This document shows, one piece after another, positions 17,364 through 26,256 of a DNA stretch of 39,902 nucleotides (positions are counted from its first letter, which is position 1; the number at the start of each line of letters is the position of its first letter). Below the pieces are notes generated by a model. It saw nothing but the letters and a program-made list of their open reading frames with translations, was not told where the DNA came from and did not search any database. Source of the DNA: an uncultured Burkholderiaceae bacterium (GTDB lineage Bacteria > Pseudomonadota > Gammaproteobacteria > Burkholderiales > Burkholderiaceae); the NCBI GenBank assembly GCA_937871985.1, contig CALMPB010000094.1, forward strand, positions 1-39,902, given 5' to 3'. A program made the translations under genes and the position numbers.

Positions 17364-18071
17364 CTATTTGTGTCCCATGTACGCTTTGCGCAGTTGTGGA
17401 TCGTGCAGCAGTTCCTGCGCAGAGCCGGTCAGCGCGACGCGGCCGTTTTCCAGCACGGCGCCATAATTGGACGTTTCCAGCGCGTTCTTCACGTGCTGTT
17501 CCACGAGTAATATCGAGGTGCCCAGGTCCTGCAGATTGCGCACCAGTGTGAAGACCTCTTTGACGATGATGGGCGCCAGCCCAAGCGATGGTTCGTCGAG
17601 GATGAGTAGTTCGGGCTGGGCCATCAGGCCGCGCGCGATCGCGCACATCTGCTGCTCGCCGCCGCTCATCGAGCCGCCAAGCTGGTGTCGGCGTGCGGCA
17701 AGCCTGGGGAGCAGTTCGTAGACTCGCTTCAGGGTCTCGGCCCGGCGCGGCCGGGCCCGCCGCGCGTAGGATCCGAGCAGGAGGTTTTCTTCGACGGTCA
17801 TGAAGGGAAAGACCGAGCGTCCTTCCGGAACCATGATCAGGCCGCGTTCCACGATCTGCTCGGGCGCCAGGGTGTCGATGCGTTGATTCGCGAATTCGAT
17901 TTCGCCGTGGCGGTTTTCGGTAATGCCGCAGATCGTGCGCAACAGTGTGCTTTTGCCCGCGCCGTTCGCACCAAGCAGGGCGAACGAGGCGCCGGGAGGA
18001 ATATGCAGATTGATATCGCGAAGCGCCTGGGCTTCTCCGTACCAGGCATTGACCTCTTTGAGACGCAGCAT
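17364..18071 (-). CDS. livF: ABC transporter ATP-binding protein, LivF type
   Basis: A 235-residue ATPase. It has Walker A GANGAGKST near residue 36, signature MSGGEQQMCAIARGL, Walker B LLILDEPSLGLAP and switch LLVEQHVKNALETSNYG. Length and motifs are standard for LivF. It is the last gene of the minus-strand hyu-liv operon, 1 nt after livG, and ends 21 nt from the convergent IclR gene. It powers uptake of the pathway substrate together with LivG. Confidence 0.93.
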   Translation of the reverse strand: MLRLKEVNAWYGEAQALRDINLHIPPGASFALLGANGAGKSTLLRTICGITENRHGEIEFANQRIDTLAPEQIVERGLIMVPEGRSVFPFMTVEENLLLGSYARRARPRRAETLKRVYELLPRLAARRHQLGGSMSGGEQQMCAIARGLMAQPELLILDEPSLGLAPIIVKEVFTLVRNLQDLGTSILLVEQHVKNALETSNYGAVLENGRVALTGSAQELLHDPQLRKAYMGHK

Positions 18072-18072
18072 C

Positions 18073-18861
18073 TTACAGATCTCCTCCGAGGTAGGCTTCG
18101 ACGACCTTGGACTGGCTCAATACGGTCTGGGGTTCCCCGGAGGCAATGAGCCTGCCGCTGGTCAGCACATGAAGCTCGTCGGCCAGCGAGATGATCGCGT
18201 CCATGATGTGCTCGACCAGTACGATCGTCATTCCCTGTTGGCGCAAATTGCCGATGAGTTCGATCATGTCTTGCATTTCAGTGGGGTTGAGCCCGCCCAT
18301 CACTTCGTCGAGCAGCAGCACCTTGGGCGAGGTTGCAAGGCAGCGGGCAAGCTCGAGCCGTTTCAGGTCGGACAGCGTCAGCGAGTGCGCCGGGGCGTCG
18401 GCTCGCGTTTCCAGGCCTACGCTGCGCAATGCGGCCAGCGCCGTCGCGCGTGCGTCTTTTGTGCTTCTGGCTGACTTCAGGCATCCGACCATGGCATTTT
18501 CCGCGGCGGTCAGATGCCGGAAGGGACGGACGATCTGGAATGTTCTGGCCAGCCCCATCCGGCTTCTTGTCTCGGGCGGCGCCGACGTGATGTCAGCGCC
18601 CTGAAATCCGATGCTTCCCTCGTTGGGCCGCAGGAATCCGGTAAGAATGTTGAAGAAAGTCGATTTTCCCGCGCCATTGGGCCCGATCAGTCCGACGATG
18701 GATTTTTCCGGAATCGACATACTGATGTCTTCCAGAACGGTGAGCCCGCCGAAGCGCTTGGCGACGTTGGCGGCCACGATCAAGCAGGGCGGCCCGTCCT
18801 CCTGGCGGGGTGGAGCCGCTGGCGGCATCGTTTTTTCCAAGGTGGATTCCTGGCTATGCAT
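18073..18861 (-). CDS. livG: ABC transporter ATP-binding protein, LivG type
   Basis: A 262-residue ATPase. It has Walker A GPNGAGKST, a LivG-style degenerate signature LTLSDLKRLELARCL, and Walker B LLLDEVMGGLNPTE, with Val in place of the usual Pro after Asp-Glu, as I recall for many LivG proteins of this branch. A 25-residue Pro-rich N-terminal extension precedes the ABC core; an internal ATG at residue 12 is an alternative start. GGAG lies upstream of the chosen ATG. It sits between livM (15-nt gap) and livF (1-nt gap). Confidence 0.92.
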   Translation of the reverse strand: MHSQESTLEKTMPPAAPPRQEDGPPCLIVAANVAKRFGGLTVLEDISMSIPEKSIVGLIGPNGAGKSTFFNILTGFLRPNEGSIGFQGADITSAPPETRSRMGLARTFQIVRPFRHLTAAENAMVGCLKSARSTKDARATALAALRSVGLETRADAPAHSLTLSDLKRLELARCLATSPKVLLLDEVMGGLNPTEMQDMIELIGNLRQQGMTIVLVEHIMDAIISLADELHVLTSGRLIASGEPQTVLSQSKVVEAYLGGDL

Positions 18862-18876
18862 CTGGCGGTCTCCGAA

Positions 18877-19761
18877 TCAGCGGCTCGAGGATTTGCGTTT
18901 GAAAAGCTTCACAAAGCCATCGGGCATGGAAAGCAGGATCACGATCAGGGCCGTGCCGTAGATCAGGCCGTGCAGGCCTGCCAGCCCGCCGCCGAACCAG
19001 GTTCGCAGGAAATGTTCCAACGGGACGATGACGATGGCGCCGATGATGGGGCCGAAGGCATTGCCCAGGCCGCCGACGATGGCGATCAGGGCGGGCTGCA
19101 CCGACAGCAGGAACGACAAGGTGCCGTCGGGGTCGATGAAAAGCGTGTACTGGGCGAGGAGGCTGCCGCCGGCGGCGGCCATTGCGGCGCTGATCGCTGT
19201 GGCCAGAATGCGCGTGGCATAGCTGTTGACGCCCAGAGAGCGGGCGGCGTCTTCGTCCTCGCGCACGCTGAGTAGGTAAAAGCCCAGCCTGGATGCGCGC
19301 GTCCAGACGCAGATGCCGATGATTGCCGCAGCATAGACCAGGGCAATGATGACATACGGCAGTTTGTCGAGAAAGATCATGTTCGTCAGGCTGTCGGGTA
19401 TATCGATCGATATGCCTTCCGAGCCACGTGTAACGTTCTTGAAGTAGACCGTCAGAATGCGGACTATTTCGGCGAATGCGATGGTCATCAGGGTAAAGAA
19501 CGGGCCGCGGGTGCGCAGGCTGATGGCGGCCAGCACAGCCGCGACGGCCGCCGCCAGCAAGGCGCCAAGCACAAGGCCGAGCCATGGGGTGATGTCGTGG
19601 TCGACCAGTAGCAGCGAGGATGTGTAGGCGCCTATGCCGACGAATGCGGCATGGCCCAGCGAAAACTGTCCAGCGAAGCCCGCCAGAAAATTCCATGAGC
19701 CGGCGATGCCAGCCCAGACCAGGGTCATGAAGGCGATATCAAGCCATATGTTCAAGGTCAT
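18877..19761 (-). CDS. livM: ABC transporter permease, LivM type
   Basis: A 294-residue inner-membrane permease with the LivM signature WNFLAGFAGQFSLGHAAFVGIGAYTS near the N-terminus and the cytoplasmic coupling loop LLSVREDEDAARSLGVN. It is at the short end of the LivM range. It overlaps livH by 4 nt (ATGA), so the two are translationally coupled. In the importer upstream at 7043 these two subunits are fused; here they are separate genes, so the two transporters are not recent copies of each other. Confidence 0.93.
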   Translation of the reverse strand: MTLNIWLDIAFMTLVWAGIAGSWNFLAGFAGQFSLGHAAFVGIGAYTSSLLLVDHDITPWLGLVLGALLAAAVAAVLAAISLRTRGPFFTLMTIAFAEIVRILTVYFKNVTRGSEGISIDIPDSLTNMIFLDKLPYVIIALVYAAAIIGICVWTRASRLGFYLLSVREDEDAARSLGVNSYATRILATAISAAMAAAGGSLLAQYTLFIDPDGTLSFLLSVQPALIAIVGGLGNAFGPIIGAIVIVPLEHFLRTWFGGGLAGLHGLIYGTALIVILLSMPDGFVKLFKRKSSSR

Positions 19762-20639
19762 TTCAGTCCTATCTCTTCTGCGCCGCGCTGTCCGAGCAAT
19801 CCGGCGGGCCGCACGGCCAGGACTATCATGAAGAATATGAAGTACACGACCTGGCGCAGGCCGCTATCCAGGAAGAAGGCCGTGGCCTGTTCCACGACGC
19901 CGATGAGCAGGCCTCCGATAATGGCGCCGGGAAGGCTGCCGAGCCCGCCCAATATGACGACGACGAAAGCGGCCAGTGCGAACTCGTTGCCCATCGTGGG
20001 GAATACGGTGTAGATGGGCGCCATCAGGCAGGCGGTCAGCCCCACGATGGCGGAGCCTAGGGCGAACGCGACGAGCTGGACACGGTTGACGTTGACGCCC
20101 ATCAGCCTGGCCACGACGCGGTCCTGAGCCGTGGCTCGGATGGCCCGGCCGAAGTCGCTGCTTTTGAAGAACCAGAACAGCGCGCCCGAAACGAGCAACA
20201 TGGCGATGAAGGCGACGACGCGGGGCTTGGAGAGCGAAATGCCCTGCACCAGCCAGACGCCGGTTTGTGCGGGCGAGGCGCTGATGGTCTGGTAATCGGC
20301 CGAAAACAGCAGCAGGGCAAGATTCTGCAGCACGATCGCCAGGCCCAGTGTTACGAAGATTTTGACGTGCGCCGGCGCGGAAAGCGTGTAGCGGATCAGG
20401 AATTTTTCACACAGAGCTCCAAGCACGAAGAGCAAGGGAACGACGATCAGAATGCTGGTGTACGAATCGATGCCAAGCCAGGACAGCACAAGTACGGCGT
20501 ACATCCCCACCATGAGAAATTCGCCATGGGCGAAATTGATGATGCGCAGCACGCCGAATATCAGGTTCAGGCCGAGGGCAACCATGGCATAGATGCCCCC
20601 GACCAGCAAGCCGTTGATCAGTACTTGTGTGGTTAGCAT
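19758..20639 (-). CDS. livH: ABC transporter permease, LivH type
   Basis: A 293-residue inner-membrane permease. The opening LINGLLVGGIYAMVALGLNLIFGVLRIINFAHGEFLMVG is the LivH signature. The coupling loop GRAIRATAQDRVVARLMGVNV and the C-terminal VILGGLGSLPGAIIGGLLIGV are present. The length is normal. It starts 18 nt after the binding-protein gene and overlaps livM. It forms the substrate channel with LivM. Confidence 0.93.
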   Translation of the reverse strand: MLTTQVLINGLLVGGIYAMVALGLNLIFGVLRIINFAHGEFLMVGMYAVLVLSWLGIDSYTSILIVVPLLFVLGALCEKFLIRYTLSAPAHVKIFVTLGLAIVLQNLALLLFSADYQTISASPAQTGVWLVQGISLSKPRVVAFIAMLLVSGALFWFFKSSDFGRAIRATAQDRVVARLMGVNVNRVQLVAFALGSAIVGLTACLMAPIYTVFPTMGNEFALAAFVVVILGGLGSLPGAIIGGLLIGVVEQATAFFLDSGLRQVVYFIFFMIVLAVRPAGLLGQRGAEEIGLK

Positions 20640-20657
20640 TTTGATGCCTGGCGGGTA

Positions 20658-21920
20658 TCAATCGTTCTTGATCGGCATGAGTTTGCCGGCCGAGACGCTT
20701 TCGGGCCAGACCAGCACCTGCTTGCCGCTTTGCCATTGCGAGATGCCGGCAAAGGCGCGTGTATTCTGGCCGCTATGTTCGCCGGCCTTGCTCGGCGGCG
20801 TGAATTTCACCCCCCAGCCCAGGGGCGTGCTTCCCAAAGGCAGGTCCAGCGCCAGCGCCGCCTTGCGGATTGCTTCCGGGTCGAGGCTGCCGGCTTTGGG
20901 CAGAACGTACTTGAACAGAATCCACGCCGAGTCGAAGCCGGGGGCTGCAATCCCCGAAGGCGGGTCGCCATACTGTTTTTGATAGCGAGTGTGGAACTCT
21001 TCGCGAAGCTTGCGGACTTCGGGCGGGAGTTTTGCGGGGTCGAGCCGGACCGGTAGGTCGATCGACATCATTCCCTCGGCATAAGAGCCTATGTCCTGGT
21101 AGAACTTGGGGGCGGCCATGCCTACCCAGCCGACGACAGCCTTCGTGGCAAGGCTCATTTCTTTGGACTGGCGCGCAAACAGCACGGCGTCGTTGGGGTA
21201 ATCGGTGGAAAGAATAATGTCGGCCCCGCTGCTTTTCAGCTTGAGCACCAGTGAGGAAAGGTCGCTGGAGCGCGCCGAATACTGCTCATTGAGAATGGGC
21301 GTGACGTTGTACTGTTTCAGGCCTAGATTGATGAATTTGTCCAGGGAAGTGCCAAACGGGCCGTCTTCATATTTGATGGCGATCTTTGCCGTTTCTTTCG
21401 TCTTGCCCAATGATGGAATCAAGGCCTTGACGGTGAAGTCCACCATGGCTTGCGTCCATTCGGAGCCTGGAGGGCTGGTGCGGAAGGTGTATTTGTGGCC
21501 GCGGGTGGTCAATTCTTCGACGGCGGCCGCGGGTTCCCAGAAGATGACTTTGGCGCGTTCCAGAGTTTGGCTGGCCGGGATGGACAGCGCGCTGGAGTTC
21601 GATCCGATGACCAGATGGATGCCGCTGCTTGCCAGGCGGTCGGCCTCGGATCGGGCTTGCGCGGGTGTGGTCGCATCGGCGCGTTCGAATACGATGGGAG
21701 ACCCCAGGACGCCGCCTTGCTCGTTGATGATGTCGGCGGCGATGCTGACGCCGCGGAAGGTTTCCTGCCCCAGAAATGCGGCCGGGCCGCTGAAGGGAAA
21801 CAGTGCCCCGATTTTCCACTCTTTCGGCGCTTCCTGCGCCAATGCCAGGCCCGACGTCATCAAGACGGCGCCGAGTGCGCTGACCAATAGTCCTTTCCGG
21901 TATGCGGATATGATTCGCAT
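20658..21920 (-). CDS. ABC transporter substrate-binding protein of the hyu-liv operon
   Basis: A 420-residue periplasmic binding protein of the LivJ/K fold. The Sec signal MRIISAYRKGLLVSALGAVLM is cleaved after ALA near residue 28. The mature part begins EWKIGALFPFSGPAAFLGQE. The ATG at 21920 is preferred over the GTG at 21932 because the GGAG run sits correctly for the ATG. It feeds the LivHMGF transporter encoded directly downstream. Its upstream gap carries one of the three tripartite motifs with a possible internal promoter, so uptake genes may be expressed apart from the catabolic ones. The ligand is presumably the substrate of the hydantoinase-like enzymes. Confidence 0.92.
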   Translation of the reverse strand: MRIISAYRKGLLVSALGAVLMTSGLALAQEAPKEWKIGALFPFSGPAAFLGQETFRGVSIAADIINEQGGVLGSPIVFERADATTPAQARSEADRLASSGIHLVIGSNSSALSIPASQTLERAKVIFWEPAAAVEELTTRGHKYTFRTSPPGSEWTQAMVDFTVKALIPSLGKTKETAKIAIKYEDGPFGTSLDKFINLGLKQYNVTPILNEQYSARSSDLSSLVLKLKSSGADIILSTDYPNDAVLFARQSKEMSLATKAVVGWVGMAAPKFYQDIGSYAEGMMSIDLPVRLDPAKLPPEVRKLREEFHTRYQKQYGDPPSGIAAPGFDSAWILFKYVLPKAGSLDPEAIRKAALALDLPLGSTPLGWGVKFTPPSKAGEHSGQNTRAFAGISQWQSGKQVLVWPESVSAGKLMPIKND

Positions 21921-21941
21921 GATGGTCTCCACTCCTTATTA

Positions 21942-21971
21942 TGTTTCCCTTAGAGAAACAATGTTTCGTAT
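21942..21971 (+). promoter_or_regulatory. IclR-type tripartite operator, copy 2 (importer promoter)
   Basis: The 30-nt element matches GTTTC-N7-GAAA-N4-GTTTC at all 14 fixed positions and agrees with the hyuA copy in 21 of 30. It lies in the 88-nt gap between the amidohydrolase and the binding-protein gene. A leftward -10 (TAAAAT, plus 21970-21975) overlaps its end, but I see no good -35. It suggests an internal regulated promoter for the transport genes. Confidence 0.65.
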
Positions 21972-22008
21972 TTTAAGGCTCTTCGATATATTATCGGTAT
22001 TAGGGTTT

Positions 22009-23397
22009 TCATATACATGGCCATCGCGAAACCAATGGCGTACCCAGGCGCTCAAGTATCCTGCCTGAATGTTCGCGCGCTTCCCGCAGGTATTCCGCCT
22101 CGTCCAGCGTCATCATGCACTGGTCTTTCATGACCAGCCGGCCATCGATCAGCACGCTGCTGACCGAAGAGCCGGTTGCCGAGTACACCAGGTTGCCGAT
22201 GGGGTTGTCGAGTGGCGACGGCTGCCACTCGATGCCCGAGGTGTCGATGATAACGACATCCGCGCATTTGCCCGCTTCGAGTGAACCAATGTCCTTGTCC
22301 CAGAGCTGGCTTCGGGCCCCGTTGACGGTCGCCATTTCCAGGGCTTTACAGGCGCCGATGACCGTCGGGTCGGCCCTCACGTCCTTGTGGGCGCAGGCGA
22401 CCAGATACATGGATCTCACCAGGTCCAGGAAGCGGCTGACCGCGGCGGCGTCCGTTCCCAATGTGATCCGTACGCCACGCTCGACCAGTTCGGGAAAGCG
22501 GCCGTGCGATACGCAGCCGAAGCCGCCGAACATGCTGGCCGATGGGCAGTGGCACACGGACACGTCCAGCTGCGCCAGTTGCTCGATGTCGGCGTCGGCC
22601 AGAAAGCCCATGTGGACCAACTGGGTCGAGGGTCCGAGTATTCCGGTGCGGTGGAAGCGCTCCACGGGCGTACAGCCCCAGTTCTGCATGGCGGCGTCGT
22701 ATTCGGACTGGGTCGTTGCGCAGTGCGCGTGTATGGCCACGCCAAGCGCGTCTGCTTCAGCCTTGATCAGCTCGCACAGGCGATCGGTGACGTGCGCGCC
22801 CCGTACCAATGAAAATGAGGCTCTTAGCCTGCCGTCGTGAGTGCCGTGAAATTCGGCGACGGTCTGCTGGCCTGTTTCGAGCGCCTCCTCGGTCGTCCAG
22901 TTGTATTTCGCCGGAGCCGAGGGGTCGTGGACGTCCCAGGTAAGGTGGGACAGTGTGCCTCGGATGCCGACGGCGGCAGCGGCCTGGGCGACTCCTCGCG
23001 GATGTAGCGCGCCCGGATCCCAGAAGCAGGTGGTTCCGTTCTTGACCATTTCGATGAACGTACCCGTGCAGGCTATCCGCGTTTCTTCCTCACTGATTCC
23101 GGCTTCATAGGGCCAGACCCGGTCGCGCCAGCGCTCGGGGTATCGCATGTCGTCGATGAAGCCCTTGGAAAGAAAATGAGGGGCATGATTGTGACAGTCG
23201 ATGAAACCCGGCGCCACGAGTTTGTCGTGGCCGCCAAGAGTTTCTCTGGGATGATAGCGCTGCAGCAGGTCCTTGGACTTGCCGACTTCAAGAATGCGCC
23301 CCGCGTCGATCGCGACGGCGCCGTCCCGAATGATTTCCCGCTGGGGGGTCATGGTGGCCACCGCCCCTCCCGTCACCAGAAAGTCAATGCATTGCAT
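22009..23397 (-). CDS. amidohydrolase, AtzA/TrzN-type (ATZ/TRZ-like) deaminase or hydrolase
   Basis: A 462-residue metal-dependent hydrolase of the amidohydrolase-1 group. The metal ligands HxH (H69, H71, in GFIDCHNH), H225 in AIHAHCATTQSE, H262 in QLVHMGFL and D316 in LGTDAA are all visible. This family removes amino, alkylamino or chloro groups from N-heterocycles such as triazines, guanine and cytosine. The start at 23397 has GGAG upstream; a longer frame to 23508 adds a Pro-rich stretch overlapping hyuB and is rejected. It is 16 nt downstream of hyuB, so it is part of the same operon. A role in deaminating the heterocycle before or after ring opening is likely, but the substrate is unknown. 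Confidence 0.9.
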   Translation of the reverse strand: MQCIDFLVTGGAVATMTPQREIIRDGAVAIDAGRILEVGKSKDLLQRYHPRETLGGHDKLVAPGFIDCHNHAPHFLSKGFIDDMRYPERWRDRVWPYEAGISEEETRIACTGTFIEMVKNGTTCFWDPGALHPRGVAQAAAAVGIRGTLSHLTWDVHDPSAPAKYNWTTEEALETGQQTVAEFHGTHDGRLRASFSLVRGAHVTDRLCELIKAEADALGVAIHAHCATTQSEYDAAMQNWGCTPVERFHRTGILGPSTQLVHMGFLADADIEQLAQLDVSVCHCPSASMFGGFGCVSHGRFPELVERGVRITLGTDAAAVSRFLDLVRSMYLVACAHKDVRADPTVIGACKALEMATVNGARSQLWDKDIGSLEAGKCADVVIIDTSGIEWQPSPLDNPIGNLVYSATGSSVSSVLIDGRLVMKDQCMMTLDEAEYLREAREHSGRILERLGTPLVSRWPCI

Positions 23398-23413
23398 GGC
23401 TGGAAGCTCCGGT

Positions 23414-25168
23414 TCAGTGTGCCGATGCGGCGAGCTGGGCTCTAAGGGCCTGGGTTTCGGCAAGATCCGCGGTGCCGGTGGACGGATCGATGACGACGCC
23501 GTATTCATTCCTGGCGTGCTCCAGGGTGATCAGTTCGTCCAGGTAGTCCTTCAGCACCAGCTCAGGATCGCGCGCGTAGGCATCGCCCCAGCCGCCTCCA
23601 CCTCCGCTTTGCGCGAAGATGACGTTGCCTTTCTTCACGTCTACGCCGAAGCAGCCTTCCGGGTACATCTGTTCCTGGGGCGTGCCTTCATTGAGGATGA
23701 AGTAGTTGCCGGCGCCGGGCTTGCCCCCCACGTATCCTTGCACGGGATACGTGTAACCCATGGTGTAGATGATGGCCTTGACATCCGCGTCCATGCGGCG
23801 GCGATAGTGGATGGCGGGTGCTCCGCGGTGTAGGCCGGGAGCTGCCGTGTCGCTTGCGTATTCCACGCTGATGTAGGTCCAGGGAAACTGACGCTCGAAC
23901 ATTTCCAGGGAAGGGAGTTTCAGCGCGCTGAACGTTGCGGCATAGCCGCCCCAGCCGTCCGTCGACTTCGCCCCGCCTGCGCTCATGGGGGTGGCCCAAA
24001 GGTCGCTGGCGACGAAATACCGGTTGGTGCGCGTGTTCATTCCATAGACACGGACGTTGGCCAGGTCGACGGTCGCGGTGGAAACCAGGTCGGGGGTGAT
24101 GTCCTCGAAGGCCTTCATGACCGCTTCGCCGATATCCGATCCTATGCACACCGTCGAGTGCCCCACGGGCGCGGGCGCTTCGCAGTTCACGATGGACTTG
24201 GGCGGAAGAATGATCTTCACCGGCCGGAAGTATCCCGAGTTCACGGGGATGTCGGGGCAAAGCGAGACCAGCGATGCGAAGATGTTGGAGTAGGTGTTCG
24301 ATTCCACGCTGTTGACGAATCCGCCCACTTGCGGATGGGAGCCCGTCATGTCGATCGTCAGACTGTCGCCGGCGACGGTGACGGTCGCTTTGACGGTGAC
24401 TTCGCCGCCGCCCGCGTAGTCGTGGTCCAGGATGCTCGTGGCGCTGTACGTGCCATCCGGCCATTTGGTGATTTCGGCGCGCAGGCGCTTTTCGCTGTAG
24501 TCCAGAATGTAGTCCACACTTTTGCAGACCGCGTCCGCTCCGTACTTGCCGATAAGATCTTCGATGCGCTGTGCGGCGATGGCGCAGCCGCCCATCATGG
24601 CCTCGAGGTCGCCCGTGATTTCGCGCTGCACCCGGGTGTTGGCCAGTATGAGACTCATCAGGTCCTTGACCGTGCGGCCTTTCTCTTTCAGACGGACTGG
24701 CGGAACGCGGAAGCCTTCGTGCCAGATTTCCCGGGCTATGGTGTTGTATCCGCCGGGAGCGCAGCCGCCGACGTCGTTGACGTGGCCGCGGACGGAAGCG
24801 ATCAGCCGCGGCTTGCCGTCGATGAATACGGGCTTGATGATGGTCCAGTCGGGAATGTGGCTGCCGCCATAATAGGGATCGGTCACGAGGAAAGTGTCGC
24901 CGTCGTGGATGTCATCCTGGTAGATGTCCAGTGCGGTCTCCACCGATTTCAGCGCGGCGATGATGTGAACGGGAATGGACTGGGCGCGCGCGGCCAGGCT
25001 AACGCCTTTTTCATCAAAGTAAAAGATGCCGCAGGAATAGTCGTGTGTTTCTGAAAAAATGGGCGAGATCGACGTGCTTTCCACCACATGGCTCATTTCC
25101 GCGCTGACGGTTTCCAGGTAATTGCGCACAATCTCGGCGGTGATGATTTCTGAGCGGGTCATTTTCAT
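23414..25168 (-). CDS. hyuB: hydantoinase B / oxoprolinase-type subunit
   Basis: A 584-residue HyuB protein of full family length. Visible family segments are SPIFSETHDYSCGIFYFD, the GDTFLVTDPYYGGSHIPDW block, SVRGHVNDVGG and the late VNCEAPAPVGHSTVCIGSDIGEAVMKAF. HyuA and HyuB together catalyse ATP-dependent opening of cyclic amides or imides (N-methylhydantoin amidohydrolase, 5-oxoprolinase, caprolactamase) or ATP-dependent carboxylation. The ATG overlaps the stop of the preceding short hyuB-like gene (ATGA). An ATG two codons later is also possible. It is encoded with hyuA, and the same operon carries an importer and an AtzA-like hydrolase. Confidence 0.93.
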   Translation of the reverse strand: MKMTRSEIITAEIVRNYLETVSAEMSHVVESTSISPIFSETHDYSCGIFYFDEKGVSLAARAQSIPVHIIAALKSVETALDIYQDDIHDGDTFLVTDPYYGGSHIPDWTIIKPVFIDGKPRLIASVRGHVNDVGGCAPGGYNTIAREIWHEGFRVPPVRLKEKGRTVKDLMSLILANTRVQREITGDLEAMMGGCAIAAQRIEDLIGKYGADAVCKSVDYILDYSEKRLRAEITKWPDGTYSATSILDHDYAGGGEVTVKATVTVAGDSLTIDMTGSHPQVGGFVNSVESNTYSNIFASLVSLCPDIPVNSGYFRPVKIILPPKSIVNCEAPAPVGHSTVCIGSDIGEAVMKAFEDITPDLVSTATVDLANVRVYGMNTRTNRYFVASDLWATPMSAGGAKSTDGWGGYAATFSALKLPSLEMFERQFPWTYISVEYASDTAAPGLHRGAPAIHYRRRMDADVKAIIYTMGYTYPVQGYVGGKPGAGNYFILNEGTPQEQMYPEGCFGVDVKKGNVIFAQSGGGGGWGDAYARDPELVLKDYLDELITLEHARNEYGVVIDPSTGTADLAETQALRAQLAASAH

Positions 25169-26256
25169 CGTGCGATCTCCGATTCAATAAAGAGGAAGCG
25201 GTTCAGTGTGTCCGCCGTCAGTGCGCCGGTGTTCCAGTCCAGGGCGGCGAGGGCTTCCCGGTCCAGCCAGGTCCGCATGGCTTCGTCGGGCTGATGGGCC
25301 GTTGCGGCGAGTTTGCCGATGGCGTCGAAGACAGCGTGCAGAAGCGCGGAGCCGCTGGTTTCACGGCCTATGCCTACGCAGGCTTCCATGGGAGCAGCCA
25401 GCAGTTCGCCGTCGATGCGGATGTCCAGCAGCGAGGCCAGCGCGTCGGTCTGGTCTGCGTCGCATCCCAGCGCGGCAGCCATGGCAAAAGCCACGATGTC
25501 CTTTGTCGTGCTTTCAGCCAGGTTGATGGGGTGGGTGCTCCTGGTGGGGGCGGACAGCGTCGCCTGAATGCGGCGGTTCGCGAACCGGACGGCGGCCTTG
25601 ATCGAGCCTGGCGATGCCCAGTCTGCGGGCGCCTTGATGTGCGCCACGCCTTCGGCCTGCTTGTCCGTCAGGGGTTCGATGCGCTCCAGAAGCCGTTCGG
25701 CTTCCTGCGTGTACAAGGCCAAGTAGCGGTCGGAGTCTTCGTCGGGCTGCACCGACAGGGAGGCCTGGGCGATGGCAAGGGCGAGGCCGCGCGTGGTGTT
25801 CGGTGTGCGGCTGTTCAGGCTCAGCAGGTCCAGTACTTCACGGCGTTGACGGCCAGCCAGCAATATCTTGGCTGGCACGAAGCGGGCCGCCTCGGCCCAG
25901 CGATCCACCGCCTCGGGCGAGTACCCGCCGATGGACCAGCCACCCTGGTCGGGAATGTTGGCGCGGACCACGGTCCAGCCCGTGATGACTCCCGAGGAGA
26001 AGCGGGGCGCCACTGCGGTTAATTGGGAGACATGGGTCGCCCCTTGGTTCGGATCGTTCAGGATGACGGCATCGCCCTCCCGCCAATCGTCTCCGAAGAA
26101 CGCCTGGACGGACTGCGCGCATTGCTTCAGGCTGAAGGCGGAATCGGGGTGCGAGATGTCCTGGATGAGGTAGTCGGCATCCAGGACAGCAACCTTGAGC
26201 GCGGGATTGAAGTCGCCGGGCATGCCGGCCTTAAGCTTAGCGATCACTGATTTCAT
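25165..26256 (-). CDS. short, degenerate HyuB-like subunit
   Basis: A 363-residue protein, about 220 residues shorter than its HyuB neighbour. Parts align by eye. GDAVILNDPNQGATHVSQLTAV corresponds to GDTFLVTDPYYGGSHIPDWTII, RANIPDQGG to RGHVNDVGG, LDLLSLNSRTPNTTRGLALA to LMSLILANTRVQREITGDLEA, and APMEACVGIGRETSGSALLHAVFDAIG to the late HyuB block. The conserved His of RGHVNDVGG is Asn here and the Asp of SHIPD is Gln, while the middle of the protein is compressed. I read it as a non-catalytic or regulatory partner. It starts inside the end of hyuA (20-nt overlap, GAGGAAGG upstream of ATG 26256) and overlaps hyuB by 4 nt. The frame is intact, so it is not a pseudogene. Extra subunits are known in acetophenone carboxylase, but homology is not shown. 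Confidence 0.85.
   Translation of the reverse strand: MKSVIAKLKAGMPGDFNPALKVAVLDADYLIQDISHPDSAFSLKQCAQSVQAFFGDDWREGDAVILNDPNQGATHVSQLTAVAPRFSSGVITGWTVVRANIPDQGGWSIGGYSPEAVDRWAEAARFVPAKILLAGRQRREVLDLLSLNSRTPNTTRGLALAIAQASLSVQPDEDSDRYLALYTQEAERLLERIEPLTDKQAEGVAHIKAPADWASPGSIKAAVRFANRRIQATLSAPTRSTHPINLAESTTKDIVAFAMAAALGCDADQTDALASLLDIRIDGELLAAPMEACVGIGRETSGSALLHAVFDAIGKLAATAHQPDEAMRTWLDREALAALDWNTGALTADTLNRFLFIESEIAR

Noticed and set aside
22009..23508. Longer N-terminus (extra 37 residues) for the AtzA-like amidohydrolase
   Set aside because: The added part is Pro-rich, overlaps hyuB, and the ATG at 23397 has GGAG upstream and begins the family domain directly.
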